DNA of 64,000 nt, from NCBI GenBank assembly GCA_944321185.1, contig CALUKH010000003.1, positions 1 through 64,000 on the forward strand. The letters are read 5' to 3'. The position numbers and the translations under genes are program-made. Positions 18,823-28,581 of this stretch are shown in pieces. The notes under the pieces were generated by a model. The model made no database searches. It was not told the origin of the DNA and saw only the letters and a list, made by a program, of their open reading frames with translations. The DNA comes from an uncultured Alistipes sp. (lineage in GTDB: Bacteria > Bacteroidota > Bacteroidia > Bacteroidales > Rikenellaceae). The stretch's first letter is position 1, and each line of letters starts with the position of its first letter.

Positions 18823-18828
18823 AAGAAA

Positions 18829-19644
18829 ATGTCCGTAGAAAGTACTGTCCGGGCGGTGACGACCTATCGCCTGACGGAGATGAAACAGCGCGGCGAGAAG
18901 ATCGCCATGCTGACCTCGTATGACTATTCGATGGCCAAGATCGTCGATGCGGCGGGTATCGACGTGATTCTGGTGGGCGACTCGGCGGCCAACGTCATGG
19001 CCGGCTACGAAACGACGCTGCCCATTACGCTCGATATGATGATCTATCATGCACGTTCGGTGGTTCGTGCGGTCAACCGTGCGCTGGTGGTGGTCGACCT
19101 TCCGTTCGGCACCTATCAGGGCAACTCGAAGGTGGCGCTCGATTCGGCCATCCGCATCATGAAGGAGACCGAGGCCGATGCCGTGAAGATCGAGGGCGGC
19201 GAGGAGATCCTCGAATCGGTGCAGCGCATCCTCTCGGCCGGCATCCCGGTGATGGGCCATCTGGGGCTGACGCCGCAGTCGATCCACAAGTTCGGCACCT
19301 ACGCCGTGCGGGCCAAGGAGGAGGCCGAGGCCGAGAAACTGGTGCATGACGCCCATCTGCTGAGCGAGGCGGGCTGTTTCGGCATCGTGCTCGAAAAGAT
19401 CCCGGCAGCGCTGGCCACGCGGGTGACGAACGAAATTCCGACGCCGACGATCGGCATTGGAGCCGGTCCGGGCTGCGACGGTCAGGTGCTGGTGATCCAC
19501 GACATGCTGGGCATCAACAAGGGCTTTTCGCCGCGTTTCCTGCGCCGCTATGCCGACCTGCACACGGTGATGACCGAAGCCGTCGGGCAGTATGTCGCCG
19601 ATGTCAAGTCGTGCGACTTCCCCAACGAAAAGGAGCAGTACTGA
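18829..19644 (+). CDS. panB: 3-methyl-2-oxobutanoate hydroxymethyltransferase
   Basis: A 271-residue TIM-barrel enzyme making ketopantoate from 2-oxoisovalerate and 5,10-methylene-tetrahydrofolate, the first committed step of pantothenate and CoA synthesis. Signatures: [64 protein letters not shown], and [20 protein letters not shown]. Other pan genes are not in the window, so it is not in a pan operon here. A hairpin terminator follows the stop. Confidence 0.97.
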   Translation: MSVESTVRAVTTYRLTEMKQRGEKIAMLTSYDYSMAKIVDAAGIDVILVGDSAANVMAGYETTLPITLDMMIYHARSVVRAVNRALVVVDLPFGTYQGNSKVALDSAIRIMKETEADAVKIEGGEEILESVQRILSAGIPVMGHLGLTPQSIHKFGTYAVRAKEEAEAEKLVHDAHLLSEAGCFGIVLEKIPAALATRVTNEIPTPTIGIGAGPGCDGQVLVIHDMLGINKGFSPRFLRRYADLHTVMTEAVGQYVADVKSCDFPNEKEQY

Positions 19645-19667
19645 TTCCCGCGGGGCGGATTCCGCAT

Positions 19668-19698
19668 AAAGGGGTGTTGTCGTCGACAGCACCCCTTT
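19668..19698. terminator. Terminator after panB
   Basis: AAAGGGGTG and CACCCCTTT arms pair around an inner TGTCG/CGACA stem, 24 bp after the panB stop and before the convergent lipoprotein gene. The 3' side is T-rich on both strands. Confidence 0.8.
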
Positions 19699-19742
19699 CC
19701 TTTATGTCGCCGGCCGTGTCGTTGCGGGCGATGCGGCGGCGG

Positions 19743-20189
19743 TTACTCCCGCTCCATCGAACGGATCCCGACCACCTCGAAGACGCCGGCATATTCGACC
19801 GCGAAGCCCTCGTCGGAGGGACCCTTGTAACGAAGTTTCAGCTCGGCGCGGAGCGGCACTCCGTCGGTTGCGCCACCGCTCACTCGTTCGTATTCCCGTT
19901 CGAGGGCGCCGCTCGGATCGACTACCCAGTATTCGGTCGTGTCGCCCTCGGGGGTGAATGCGCGCACTTCGTGGGCCACGACGACATGGCCCTGGAGCGT
20001 GATGAGGCTGTCGACGGTGAAGGCGTTGGTTGCCGCGGTGGCTGCCGGGGTGGAAGGTGCCGCCTCGGAGGTGGCGGCTCCCCGGCGCTGGGCCGATCCG
20101 CAGGCGGCAAGCAGCATTGCGACGGAGGCTGTCAGAAGCACGCGACGAAGGTGTCGTGCCTGGCCGAAGAGGTGAACATGCTGTGTCAT
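19743..20189 (-). CDS. Small hypothetical lipoprotein
   Basis: A 148-residue protein with a signal peptide and lipobox (MLLAAC, cysteine at about residue 30), an Ala/Thr/Pro-rich linker, then a compact beta-rich domain (TLQGHVVVAHEVRAFTPEGD, EYWVVDPSGALEREYERV, RAELKLRYKG, VFEVVGI). The closing strand pattern recalls small OB-like lipoprotein domains such as the C-terminal part of NlpE, but that is a weak resemblance. It starts about 40 bp after the thioredoxin-family lipoprotein gene on the same strand and is probably co-transcribed with it. Confidence 0.65.
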   Translation of the reverse strand: MTQHVHLFGQARHLRRVLLTASVAMLLAACGSAQRRGAATSEAAPSTPAATAATNAFTVDSLITLQGHVVVAHEVRAFTPEGDTTEYWVVDPSGALEREYERVSGGATDGVPLRAELKLRYKGPSDEGFAVEYAGVFEVVGIRSMERE

Positions 20190-20229
20190 ATCGGTCGAAA
20201 GGTTTGGTGTGAAATGTTCGGAACGGTTT

Positions 20230-21399
20230 TTACCGCTTCAGTTCCCGGGCCAGCCGTTCGGAGAATCCCGGACGCTCGCCGACGAATACCTCGACGATGC
20301 GGCCTTCGGGGTCGATGAGGATCTTCGTCGGGTAGGCGCTGATGCCGTAGAGGTTGTCGATCGTCTCGGCCGGGCGACGCTCGCGTGTGTCGAGGACGTT
20401 GATCCAGGGCAGTTCGTGCTTCTCGACCGCCTCGAGCCACTTTTCACGCGAGTCGGAGCAGTCGATGCCCACCACTTCGAGCTTGTCCGCGTAGGCCTCG
20501 TAGCACCGCTTCAGCTCGGGAAATCCCCGGATGCACCAGATGCACCACGACCCCCAGAAGTCGAGTACGACATACTTCCCGCGCAGCGACGAGAGGTGGA
20601 ACATGCGGCCTTCGGTGTCGGGGAGGGTGAAGTCGGGAGCCTCGGCGCCGGGTTTGATGGACTCGGCGGCCTGGCGGCGTACGCGCATGCCTTCCAGCTC
20701 AAGTTCGATCTGTTCGACCACGGGGCGGAAGATCGAATTCCGGACTTCGGGCCGCAAACTGTCGAAATAACGCTCGGCCATGGCGCTGCCGCTTTGCGAG
20801 AGGACCAGGACCGTGGCCGGGCGGTCGAGGTGGGCGGCGATGTAGGCTTCGGTGACCTCCCGAGTCCGCTGGACGCTGGCCTGGTAATCCTGCTGGACGC
20901 GGCCGCTTACCGGCACTCCCTGTTTCGAGCAGCGGACCATCTCGGCCTGCAGGCGTCCCATTTCGGCGCCCGCGGGATTCCACGAATTGGCATACTGCAC
21001 CAGATCCCGGTTGGGTTCCGATCCGTCGGCGGCGCTGATTTCGAGCCAGCCGTCCTGGGCATTGAGCCCGAATTCGAGCCGCTGGCCGGGTTCGATGATG
21101 AAGGTGAAGGAGCCTCCGGCAAGCGGGATGCCGGCCTCGGAGTACTCCATCGGCAGGAGCGTCGAGACCACCGGCTCCGTGATGTCGAGGTCAACGGCGA
21201 TGCGGTGCTTGCTGTCGAGAAGCAGCGTGTCGGTGCGCAGGTCGGGTCTGAGCGTGGTGGAGGCATACTGCCACAGGGGACGCGTCTGCAGGATGACGGT
21301 GTCGTTCGTGAAACCGCTGAAGGTGGCTACGACCGTATGGCGGGGGCCGCAGGCCGTGGCAACGAGGGCGATGGCGGCGGCAAGAAGCATTCGTTTCAT
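20230..21399 (-). CDS. TlpA/AhpC-TSA family thiol-disulfide lipoprotein
   Basis: A 389-residue exported protein. Residues 1-17 form a lipoprotein signal (IALVATAC). An N-terminal beta-rich region of DUF4369 type (about 20-140) and a helical linker lead to a thioredoxin-like domain at about 250-385, starting GAEAPDFTLPDTEGRMFHLSSLRGKYVVLDFWGSWC. The redox motif is WCIWC rather than the usual WCxPC, and the cis-proline loop is AYPTKILIDPEG. It probably reduces or isomerises disulfides in the periplasm. The start at MKRMLLAAA begins the signal peptide; upstream in-frame codons span the promoter. Confidence 0.85.
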   Translation of the reverse strand: MKRMLLAAAIALVATACGPRHTVVATFSGFTNDTVILQTRPLWQYASTTLRPDLRTDTLLLDSKHRIAVDLDITEPVVSTLLPMEYSEAGIPLAGGSFTFIIEPGQRLEFGLNAQDGWLEISAADGSEPNRDLVQYANSWNPAGAEMGRLQAEMVRCSKQGVPVSGRVQQDYQASVQRTREVTEAYIAAHLDRPATVLVLSQSGSAMAERYFDSLRPEVRNSIFRPVVEQIELELEGMRVRRQAAESIKPGAEAPDFTLPDTEGRMFHLSSLRGKYVVLDFWGSWCIWCIRGFPELKRCYEAYADKLEVVGIDCSDSREKWLEAVEKHELPWINVLDTRERRPAETIDNLYGISAYPTKILIDPEGRIVEVFVGERPGFSERLARELKR

Positions 21400-21435
21400 G
21401 GCTGACTGAAATTGGGTTTGTTCTGTGAGATCGGA

Positions 21436-21465
21436 CAAATTTAAAAAAAAATCGGTTTCGGGCAA
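21436..21465 (-). promoter_or_regulatory. Promoter for the TlpA-family lipoprotein gene
   Basis: On the minus strand TTG (21463-21465), 19 nt, then TAAATTTG (21436-21443) fit the -33/-7 consensus, 37 bp before the start codon. Confidence 0.72.
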
Positions 21466-21566
21466 GGCGGATGTGAAAAAAGGATCGCAGGCCGCATGTT
21501 TGACAGAATGTTGATAAAAAAATGGCCGGAGCGGTGCTGAAATTAGGCCGTTTCGAAAAAAATGAT

Positions 21567-21574
21567 TACTTTTG
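21567..21574 (+). promoter_or_regulatory. Candidate -7 box for guaB
   Basis: TACTTTTG lies 26 bp upstream of the guaB start. It shows that in-frame codons upstream of 21600 are not translated. No good -33 TTG was found. Confidence 0.6.
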
Positions 21575-21599
21575 CGAGCAACAAAAATCCACGTTCATT

Positions 21600-23078
21600 A
21601 TGTCGTTTATCAATGAAAGGGTTCAGCCCGAAGGACTTACGTTCGACGATGTGCTGCTCGTACCCGCCTATTCGGAAGTGTTGCCGCGAGAGGTCAATGT
21701 CAAAACCATGTTCTCGCGTAATATCAAGCTCAACATCCCCATCGTCTCTGCGGCGATGGATACCGTGACCGAGGCTCCGTTGGCCATCGCTCTGGCGCGT
21801 GAAGGCGGTATCGGTGTGATCCACAAAAACATGTCGATCGCAGCCCAGGCTGCCCAGGTGCGTCGCGTCAAGCGCGCCGAAAACGGCATGATCTATGACC
21901 CGATCACCATCTCGAAGGACAATACCGTGGGCGATGCCCTCAACCTGATGAAGGAGAACAAGATCGGCGGTATTCCGGTCGTAGACGGCGAGTTCCACCT
22001 GATCGGTATCGTCACCAACCGCGACCTGCGCTTCCAGCCTGACATGTCGCGTCGCATCGAGGAGGTGATGACCCCCCGCGAACGCCTCATCACCACCCAT
22101 CGCACCGATCTGGCCCATGCCTCCGAGGTGCTGCTCAACAACAAGATCGAAAAGCTCCCCGTGGTCGACAAGGACGACCGTCTGGTGGGGCTCATTACCT
22201 ATAAGGATATCACCAAGGTACAGGATCACCCGAATGCCTGCAAGGACGAGAAGGGCCGTCTGCGCGTAGCGGCCGGCGTGGGCATCACCAACGACGCCAT
22301 GGAGCGCGTGGCCGCGCTGGTGGCCGAGGATGTCGACGCCGTGGTGCTCGATTCCGCTCACGGACACTCGTACAACATCGTGCGCACGCTCAAGGAGATC
22401 AAGGCCGCCTATCCGTCGCTGGACGTCGTGGTGGGCAATATCGCCACGGGTGAGGCTGCGAAGTTCCTCATCGATGCCGGCGCCGACGGCATCAAGGTCG
22501 GCATCGGTCCGGGTTCGATCTGCACGACGCGTATCATCGCCGGCGTGGGCGTGCCCCAGCTGTCGGCCATCTACGCCGCCGCATCGGCCGCCAAGGGTTC
22601 GGGCGTTCCGGTCATCGCCGACGGCGGTCTGCGCTATTCGGGCGATATCGTCAAGGCACTGGCTGCGGGCGGCGACTGCGTGATGATCGGCTCGATGTTC
22701 GCCGGTACGGAGGAGGCTCCGGGCGACACGATCATCTACAACGGACGTAAGTTCAAGGCCTACCGCGGCATGGGCTCGATCGACGCCATGAAGGCCGGAT
22801 CGGCCGACCGCTACTTCCAGAAGGGCTGCGAGGGCAATATCAACAAGCTCGTTCCGGAAGGCATCGTGGCCCGCGTGCCGTTCAAGGGCGCGCTGAGCGA
22901 GACGGTCTATCAGCTGATCGGCGGTCTGCGTTCGGGTATGGGTTACTGCGGTGCGAAGGACATCCCGACGCTGCAGAAGGCCCAGTTCATCCGCATCACG
23001 GCTTCGGGCATGCACGAGAGCCATCCGCACGACGTGACCATCACCAGCGAGGCCCCCAACTATTCGAGCGAACATTAA
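21600..23078 (+). CDS. guaB: Inosine-5'-monophosphate dehydrogenase
   Basis: A 492-residue IMPDH converting IMP to XMP with NAD+, the rate-limiting step to guanine nucleotides. It has the N-terminal [17 protein letters not shown], two CBS domains inserted at about residues 95-210, DSAHGHS, the active-site loop [20 protein letters not shown] with the catalytic cysteine, and the flap segment with [10 protein letters not shown]. The start at [12 protein letters not shown] matches the family and lies just after the promoter. A DUF3795 gene follows after 15 bp and guaA after that, forming a guanine-nucleotide operon. Confidence 0.98.
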   Translation: MSFINERVQPEGLTFDDVLLVPAYSEVLPREVNVKTMFSRNIKLNIPIVSAAMDTVTEAPLAIALAREGGIGVIHKNMSIAAQAAQVRRVKRAENGMIYDPITISKDNTVGDALNLMKENKIGGIPVVDGEFHLIGIVTNRDLRFQPDMSRRIEEVMTPRERLITTHRTDLAHASEVLLNNKIEKLPVVDKDDRLVGLITYKDITKVQDHPNACKDEKGRLRVAAGVGITNDAMERVAALVAEDVDAVVLDSAHGHSYNIVRTLKEIKAAYPSLDVVVGNIATGEAAKFLIDAGADGIKVGIGPGSICTTRIIAGVGVPQLSAIYAAASAAKGSGVPVIADGGLRYSGDIVKALAAGGDCVMIGSMFAGTEEAPGDTIIYNGRKFKAYRGMGSIDAMKAGSADRYFQKGCEGNINKLVPEGIVARVPFKGALSETVYQLIGGLRSGMGYCGAKDIPTLQKAQFIRITASGMHESHPHDVTITSEAPNYSSEH

Positions 23079-23093
23079 ATCTCTGGGACGAAC

Positions 23094-23432
23094 ATGAATC
23101 CGGAGGTGGCGGCTTGCGGCCTCTATTGCGGAGGATGCCGGAAGTTCCGAAAGGGCGTTTGTCCGGGATGCCGAGCCAATGAAAAGGCGTCATGGTGTGA
23201 AATCCGGTCGTGCTGCATCGGACACGGATGGCTGAGTTGTGCCGATTGTACGTTGATGCCTTTGGACGAATGCCGCAAATTCAACGCCTTTATCGGTAAG
23301 GTTTTCGGCTTTATCTTTCGTTCCGACCGCCGCGGCTGCATTGAACGCATTCGGGAAGTGGGCGGATCCGCATTTGCCAGGGAGATGCGTCTGGCAGGTT
23401 CCTTCAATCGTCCGGTAAAAAACAAAGCATAA
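23094..23432 (+). CDS. DUF3795 cysteine-rich protein
   Basis: A 112-residue cytoplasmic protein with eleven or so cysteines in paired motifs: [20 protein letters not shown], then CEIRSCC, LSCADC and DECRKF. This is the DUF3795 pattern, which suggests binding of zinc or an iron-sulfur cluster; no function has been established. The C-terminus is basic. It sits between guaB and guaA with gaps of only 15 and 10 bp, so all three are almost certainly one transcript. A link to purine metabolism is an inference from this position alone. Confidence 0.85.
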   Translation: MNPEVAACGLYCGGCRKFRKGVCPGCRANEKASWCEIRSCCIGHGWLSCADCTLMPLDECRKFNAFIGKVFGFIFRSDRRGCIERIREVGGSAFAREMRLAGSFNRPVKNKA

Positions 23433-23442
23433 ACCTACTATC

Positions 23443-24972
23443 ATGCAGGAAAAAATACTGATTCTCGACTTCGGATCGCAGTACACGCAGCTCATAGCGC
23501 GGCGTGTGCGCGAGCTGAATGTCTATTGCGAGATTCACCCCTTCAACAAGATTCCGACGCTGGACGAATCGGTGCGGGGCGTGATTCTCTCGGGCAGCCC
23601 CTATTCGGTGCGCGATGCCCAGGCCCCGAATCCCGATCTGACGGGGATCAAGGGGCGTCTGCCGCTGCTGGGCGTCTGCTACGGCGCACAGTTCCTGGCC
23701 CACGCCTTCGGGGGTGAGGTCAAGCCGGCGCCGAGCCGCGAATACGGCCGGGCGATGCTCACGGTGAGCGATCCGGAGGATGCCCTCATGCAGGGACTTC
23801 CCTCGCCGACGCAGGTGTGGATGTCGCACGGCGATACGATCACGCGTGTGCCCGACACCTACAAGATCGTTGCCAGCACGGAGGATGTCCGCGTGGCGGC
23901 CTTCCACATCGAGGGTGAACAGACGTGGGGCATCCAGTTCCACCCCGAAGTCTACCACTCGACCGACGGGACGCACCTCCTGAAGAACTTCGTCGTGGGA
24001 ATCTGCGGCTGCTCGCAGTCGTGGACCTCGGAGAGCTTCGTCGAGTCGACCGTGCGCGAACTGCGTCAGAAGTTGGGCAACGACAAGGTGGTGCTCGGAT
24101 TGTCGGGCGGTGTGGATTCGTCGGTGGCCGCCGTGCTGCTGCACAAGGCCATCGGGCAGAACCTCTACTGCATCTTTGTCGATTCGGGGCTGCTGCGCAA
24201 GAACGAATTCGAGGAGGTGTTGGCTTCGTACGAAAACATGGGTCTGAATGTCAAGGGCGTGAAGGCCGGCGCGAAGTTCCTGGGCGACCTGGCCGGTGTC
24301 ACCGAACCCGAAAAGAAACGCAAGATCATCGGCCGCGACTTCGTTGAGGTCTTCAACGAGGAGGCCATGCAGATCAAGGACGTGCGCTGGCTGGCTCAGG
24401 GGACGATCTATCCCGACGTGATCGAGTCGTGCTCCGTGAACGGACCTTCGGCCACGATCAAGTCGCACCACAACGTGGGCGGACTGCCCGAGAAGATGAA
24501 TCTGCGGATCGTCGAGCCGCTGCGGTTGCTCTTCAAGGACGAGGTGCGCCGCGTGGGTCGTTCGCTGGGGATCTCCGAGCACCTGATCGGACGTCATCCC
24601 TTCCCGGGACCGGGTCTGGCGATCCGTATTCTGGGCGACATTACCCCCGAGAAGGTCGAGATTCTTCAGAACGTCGACAAAATCTATATCGATGCCCTGC
24701 ACGCCGCGGGTCTCTACGACAAGGTTTGGCAGGCGGGCGCTATCCTGCTGCCGGTGAAGAGCGTCGGTGTGATGGGTGACGAACGCACCTATGAGAGTTG
24801 CGTGGCGCTGCGGGCCGTGACCTCGACTGACGGCATGACGGCCGACTGGGTCCACCTGCCCTACGAATTCCTGGCTGACGTGTCGAACGACATCATCAAC
24901 AAGGTCAAGGGGGTCAACCGCGTCGTCTACGACATCTCCTCGAAACCGCCCGCAACAATCGAGTGGGAGTAG
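23443..24972 (+). CDS. guaA: GMP synthase (glutamine-hydrolysing)
   Basis: A 509-residue two-domain enzyme that aminates XMP to GMP. The N-terminal class I glutamine amidotransferase carries [15 protein letters not shown], the nucleophile in [17 protein letters not shown] and the catalytic FHPEVYHS. The C-terminal ATP pyrophosphatase carries the PP-loop [16 protein letters not shown], and the end ([13 protein letters not shown]) is the conserved dimerisation and XMP-binding tail. The downstream region, instead of ending promptly, carries a 500-bp tandem repeat before the first good terminator. Confidence 0.98.
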   Translation: MQEKILILDFGSQYTQLIARRVRELNVYCEIHPFNKIPTLDESVRGVILSGSPYSVRDAQAPNPDLTGIKGRLPLLGVCYGAQFLAHAFGGEVKPAPSREYGRAMLTVSDPEDALMQGLPSPTQVWMSHGDTITRVPDTYKIVASTEDVRVAAFHIEGEQTWGIQFHPEVYHSTDGTHLLKNFVVGICGCSQSWTSESFVESTVRELRQKLGNDKVVLGLSGGVDSSVAAVLLHKAIGQNLYCIFVDSGLLRKNEFEEVLASYENMGLNVKGVKAGAKFLGDLAGVTEPEKKRKIIGRDFVEVFNEEAMQIKDVRWLAQGTIYPDVIESCSVNGPSATIKSHHNVGGLPEKMNLRIVEPLRLLFKDEVRRVGRSLGISEHLIGRHPFPGPGLAIRILGDITPEKVEILQNVDKIYIDALHAAGLYDKVWQAGAILLPVKSVGVMGDERTYESCVALRAVTSTDGMTADWVHLPYEFLADVSNDIINKVKGVNRVVYDISSKPPATIEWE

Positions 24973-24983
24973 CCCGCCCGGCT

Positions 24984-25490
24984 AAGAGCCGGGTTTTAGG
25001 GGCGGCCGAACCTTTCGGGGTTTCTGATCCGGTTCCGCGCCCCCGCGCTAAGAGCCGGGTTTCAGGGGCGGCCGAACCTCCCGAGGTTTCTGATCCGGAC
25101 TTGCGCCTCGACCAAGAGCCGGGTTTCAGGGGCGGCCGAACCTTTCGGGGTTTCCGATCCGGTTCCGCGCCCTCGGCTAAGAGCCGGGTTTTAGGGGCGG
25201 CCGAACCTTTCGGGGTTTCCAATCCGGTTTCACGCCTCGGCGAAAAGCCGGGTTTCAGGGGCGGCCGAACCTCCCGGGGTTTCTGATCCGGTTCCGCGCC
25301 TCCGGCTAAGAGCCGGGTTTTAGAGGCGGCCGAACCTTTCGGGGTTTCTGATCCGGTTCCGCGCGCCCTCGGTTAAGAGCCGGGTTTTAGGGGCGGCCGA
25401 ACCTCCCGGGGTTTCCGATCCGGTTCCGCGCCCCGGTCAAGAGCCGGGTTTCAGAGCCGGCCGAATCCTTAGAGGGTTCCGCACCCGGCC
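24984..25490. repeat. Eight-unit tandem repeat of 64-67 bp downstream of guaA
   Basis: Units begin with AAGAGCCGGG at 24984, 25050, 25114, 25179, 25243, 25308, 25375 and 25439; the last is degenerate. Each keeps a small hairpin with arms AACCT and GGGTT around a 4-nt loop. The loop is TTCG in units 1, 3, 4 and 6 and CCCG in units 2, 5 and 7. Unit 8 has changed sequence but still pairs (AATCCT/AGGGTT around TAG). Flanking GGGGCGG and CCGCGCCC could extend the stem. Unit length varies and is not a multiple of three, so the array is not coding. It begins 11 bp after the guaA stop and ends before a strong terminator, so it is probably transcribed as the guaA 3' leader-out region. There are no unique spacers, so it is not CRISPR. 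Confidence 0.9.
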
Positions 25491-25553
25491 AAATGTCCGA
25501 TTCTGTGGCCGACAGAGAAATCCGCCCGATCTCCCAACCAATGGATTATCATG

Positions 25554-25584
25554 AAAACCGCATCCTTGAAGGGTGCGGTTTTTT
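25554..25584 (+). terminator. Rho-independent terminator after the repeat array
   Basis: AAAACCGCA pairs with TGCGGTTTT, extended by a T-G and two C-G pairs around loop TTGAA, and the 3' arm runs into T6. It is the first convincing terminator after guaA. Confidence 0.88.
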
Positions 25585-25685
25585 GTGCCCGCCAGCCGTG
25601 ACGGCATTCGGTCGCGTAACGGTTTTGCAACGGATCGTTCGCGGGGTTGTCACAAGCCCGTATCGACGATGTAACAGCCGTGGGG

Positions 25686-25693
25686 TAGTTTTG
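25686..25693 (+). promoter_or_regulatory. Candidate -7 box for the TonB-dependent receptor operon
   Basis: TAGTTTTG lies 30 bp upstream of the receptor start codon. No spaced TTG was found at -33. The box rules out upstream in-frame starts. Confidence 0.55.
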
Positions 25694-25723
25694 CAGCGTG
25701 AAACAAGAGAGAAATACGACTGC

Positions 25724-28543
25724 ATGAACAGAATCCTACGAAAATTCGCTGCTACGGCGGCACTGTTAGTTTTTTCGATTCCGAGCCTTTGGGCGCAGGG
25801 TTCCATCTCGGGTGTGGTGACCGATGCGGCTACCGGTGAGCCTGTGCTGGGTGCCACGGTGCTCCTGGCCGGGACGACCCGCGGTACGGCCACCGAGGTC
25901 GACGGAACGTTCCACCTGGGCGGCATCGAGGCCGGAACGCATACCATCGAAGTCAGCATGCTGACCTACGCCACGGCCCGTCTGACGGGGGTCGTGGTCC
26001 GCGACGGGGAGGATACCCACCTCGACGTGAAGCTCACGGAGACGGCCGAAGAGGTCGGCGAAGTGGTAGTAACGGCCATCCGTCGTACCAATACCGAATC
26101 GGCCATGAACATCGACGTGCGGAACTCGCTGCAGGTCGTGAGCGGCGTCTCGAGCCAGACGATCTCCAAGACGCAGGACAGCGATGCCGGCGAGGTGGTG
26201 CGGCGCATTCCGGGCATCTCGCTCATCGACGACAAGTTTATCATCGCACGCGGACTTTCGCAGCGCTACAACAACGTCTGGGTCAACAATGCGGCCGTTC
26301 CGAGTTCGGAGGCCGATTCGCGGGCCTTCTCGTTCGATGTGATCCCCGCCGGGCAGATCGAGAACATCCTGATTCTGAAATCCCCCTCTCCGGAGGTCCC
26401 GGCCGACTTCACCGGCGGCTTCATCAAGATCCAGACCAAGGATCAACCCGACGAAAACAGCCTGACGGCCCAGTATTCGATCGGATTCAATACGTCGACC
26501 CATTTCCAGGACTTCCTCTATAACAAGGGTTTCGCCTCGGAGATCTTCGGTTTCGGCAGTTCGCGGCGCATGGTTGCGGGCGGCATCGACGGCGGCTTTG
26601 ACAATGCCGATGCCGACTTCGTGACGCGCATGACGCGCAGCGGATTCAACAACGACTGGCGGGTGCGCACGCGCCGGCCCGTTCCGGATCAGAAACTCTC
26701 GTTCTCCTTCGGACGGTCGTGGAATGTGGCCGAGGGGCAGCGCCTGGCACTGAACGGCGCGGTGAACTACAACTACGTGCAGCGATCGATCACCGGCATG
26801 GAGAATTCGCGTTACGGCGTCTACAACAAGCGTGATGACGCTCCCGAATACCTCTACAAGTACACCGACGACCAGTATCGCACGGACGTGCATCTGGGTG
26901 CGATGCTGAACCTTTCGTACCTGCGGCCGCACAGCCGTTACTACGTGCGCAACCTCTTCAACCAGATCGGGCAGGACAAGTATACGTTCCGTGACGGCTG
27001 GCAGAACATCTCCTCGCACTACGACCAACAGAAGGCCGAGTACTACCATTCGAGCCGCACGACCTACAACGGTCAGATCGCCGGTGTCCACACGCCCGAC
27101 GGCCACCGCATCGACTGGAACGTCGGCTACTCCTATGCGGACCGCCACCTTCCCGACCGACGGATCATCAACCTGATGCAGAACGACATCTACGGCGACG
27201 AACACTACGGCGAACTGCGCCTCGATCAGAACGAGATCCAGCGCGACTTTACCAAACTTGTCGAGCACATCGTCTCGGCGGCCGTGAACTACGAGCATAC
27301 CTTCCGCGAGGGCGAGCGCTTTGCGCCGATGCTGCGGGCCGGTGCCTACGGCGAGTACCGCACGCGCGACTATCGGGCCCGGGCCTTCTACTACCGCTTC
27401 AATGCGTCGAATCTGTCGCCGGATTTCCCCTATGGTGATGTGGTCGGCGACATCCTCCAGGATGCCAACTACGGGGCCGACAAACTCTACATCTATGACG
27501 ATACGGACAACCGCAACAGCTACAAGGGCGAGAATCTGCTGGCAGCAGCCTATGCGGCCCTCCAGTTGCCGCTGGGACCGGTGAGCCTCTATGCCGGCGT
27601 GCGCTTCGAACACAGCGCGATGGATCTGACCAGCTACACGCGCATCTCGGAGTGGCGCTCGAAGGTGACGACCTATGCCTACGACGATCTCTTCCCGTCG
27701 GTGAACCTCACGTGGAAGATCTCCGACCGCCATCAGCTGCGGGCCGCCTACGGCATGTCGACCAACCGTCCCGAATTCCGCGAGGTGTCGTCGTCGGTCT
27801 ACTACGATTTCGACCTCTTCAGCAGCGTGATGGGTAATCCGGATCTGACGGCCGCCTACGTGCAGAATGCCGACCTGCGTTACGAATGGTACCCGACCTC
27901 GGGCGAGACGATCTCCGTGTCGCTCTTCTACAAGCACTTCCGCAATCCGATCGAGACGGCGATCCTCGATGCCGGCGGCAGTTACACCTACACCTTCGAG
28001 AATGCCGACCGGGCCAACGTCTACGGTCTGGAGCTCGACGTGCGCAAGGATCTCGCCTTCATCGGACTGCGCGACTTCTCGGTGTCGTTCAACGCTTCGT
28101 TGATCCAGAGCGAGGTGAACTTTGCCGAGGGTTCGCTCGAACACGACCGTCCGATGCAGGGTCAGTCGCCCTACCTGATCAACGGCGGAATCTTCTACCA
28201 GCCCGAGCGGTTGCGGCTGACCGTCGGGGTCCTCTACAACCGCATCGGCAAGCGCATCGTCGGCATCGGCCGCACGGACCTTTCGACCGGCGGGTCGGTC
28301 GACAACGACATCCCGGACATGTACGAAATGCCGCGCAATGCGCTGGATGTGGTGGTCAGCAAGCGTCTGGGCCGCATCTGGGAGGTGAAGTTCAGCGCCC
28401 GCGACCTGCTCAACGAGGAGGTACGCTTCTGCCAGTTCCCCGAGTTCACCGACGAGTCGGGCCATACGCAGTCGCGCGAACAGACGACCAAACGCTATCG
28501 CCCGGGACAGAGTTTTACGGTGGGTTTCTCGGCCCGCTTCTGA
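25724..28543 (+). CDS. TonB-dependent receptor with N-terminal carboxypeptidase-like regulatory domain
   Basis: A 939-residue outer-membrane receptor. A signal peptide ends near SLWAQ; residues about 25-110 form a carboxypeptidase-D-like beta domain (ISGVVTDAATGEPVLGATVL); a plug domain follows (VVVTAIRRTNTES, VRRIPGISLIDDKFIIARGL, FTGGFIKIQTKD); the rest is a 22-strand barrel ending in GQSFTVGFSARF with a terminal phenylalanine. It is not SusC-like in its plug and is not followed by a SusD gene. Instead a beta-helix lipoprotein gene follows after 38 bp and probably encodes its surface partner. The substrate is unknown. The start at MNRILRKF is set by the signal peptide and the promoter. Confidence 0.92.
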   Translation: MNRILRKFAATAALLVFSIPSLWAQGSISGVVTDAATGEPVLGATVLLAGTTRGTATEVDGTFHLGGIEAGTHTIEVSMLTYATARLTGVVVRDGEDTHLDVKLTETAEEVGEVVVTAIRRTNTESAMNIDVRNSLQVVSGVSSQTISKTQDSDAGEVVRRIPGISLIDDKFIIARGLSQRYNNVWVNNAAVPSSEADSRAFSFDVIPAGQIENILILKSPSPEVPADFTGGFIKIQTKDQPDENSLTAQYSIGFNTSTHFQDFLYNKGFASEIFGFGSSRRMVAGGIDGGFDNADADFVTRMTRSGFNNDWRVRTRRPVPDQKLSFSFGRSWNVAEGQRLALNGAVNYNYVQRSITGMENSRYGVYNKRDDAPEYLYKYTDDQYRTDVHLGAMLNLSYLRPHSRYYVRNLFNQIGQDKYTFRDGWQNISSHYDQQKAEYYHSSRTTYNGQIAGVHTPDGHRIDWNVGYSYADRHLPDRRIINLMQNDIYGDEHYGELRLDQNEIQRDFTKLVEHIVSAAVNYEHTFREGERFAPMLRAGAYGEYRTRDYRARAFYYRFNASNLSPDFPYGDVVGDILQDANYGADKLYIYDDTDNRNSYKGENLLAAAYAALQLPLGPVSLYAGVRFEHSAMDLTSYTRISEWRSKVTTYAYDDLFPSVNLTWKISDRHQLRAAYGMSTNRPEFREVSSSVYYDFDLFSSVMGNPDLTAAYVQNADLRYEWYPTSGETISVSLFYKHFRNPIETAILDAGGSYTYTFENADRANVYGLELDVRKDLAFIGLRDFSVSFNASLIQSEVNFAEGSLEHDRPMQGQSPYLINGGIFYQPERLRLTVGVLYNRIGKRIVGIGRTDLSTGGSVDNDIPDMYEMPRNALDVVVSKRLGRIWEVKFSARDLLNEEVRFCQFPEFTDESGHTQSREQTTKRYRPGQSFTVGFSARF

Positions 28544-28581
28544 AAAACGAAACGATTATTCACACTTCATAGTTCAAAAGT

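Noticed and set aside
24963..25286. Gly/Arg-rich short frames within the tandem array
   Set aside because: Unit lengths of 64-67 bp shift the frame from copy to copy, so a repeat protein is not maintained.
24984..25490. CRISPR array
   Set aside because: Units follow each other directly with no unique spacers, and no cas gene is in the window.
25493..25723. N-terminal extension of the TonB receptor
   Set aside because: This stretch contains a terminator and the promoter. The signal peptide starts at 25724.
25766..28465. 899-codon open frame opposite the TonB receptor
   Set aside because: Same antisense effect. No start context and no family resemblance.
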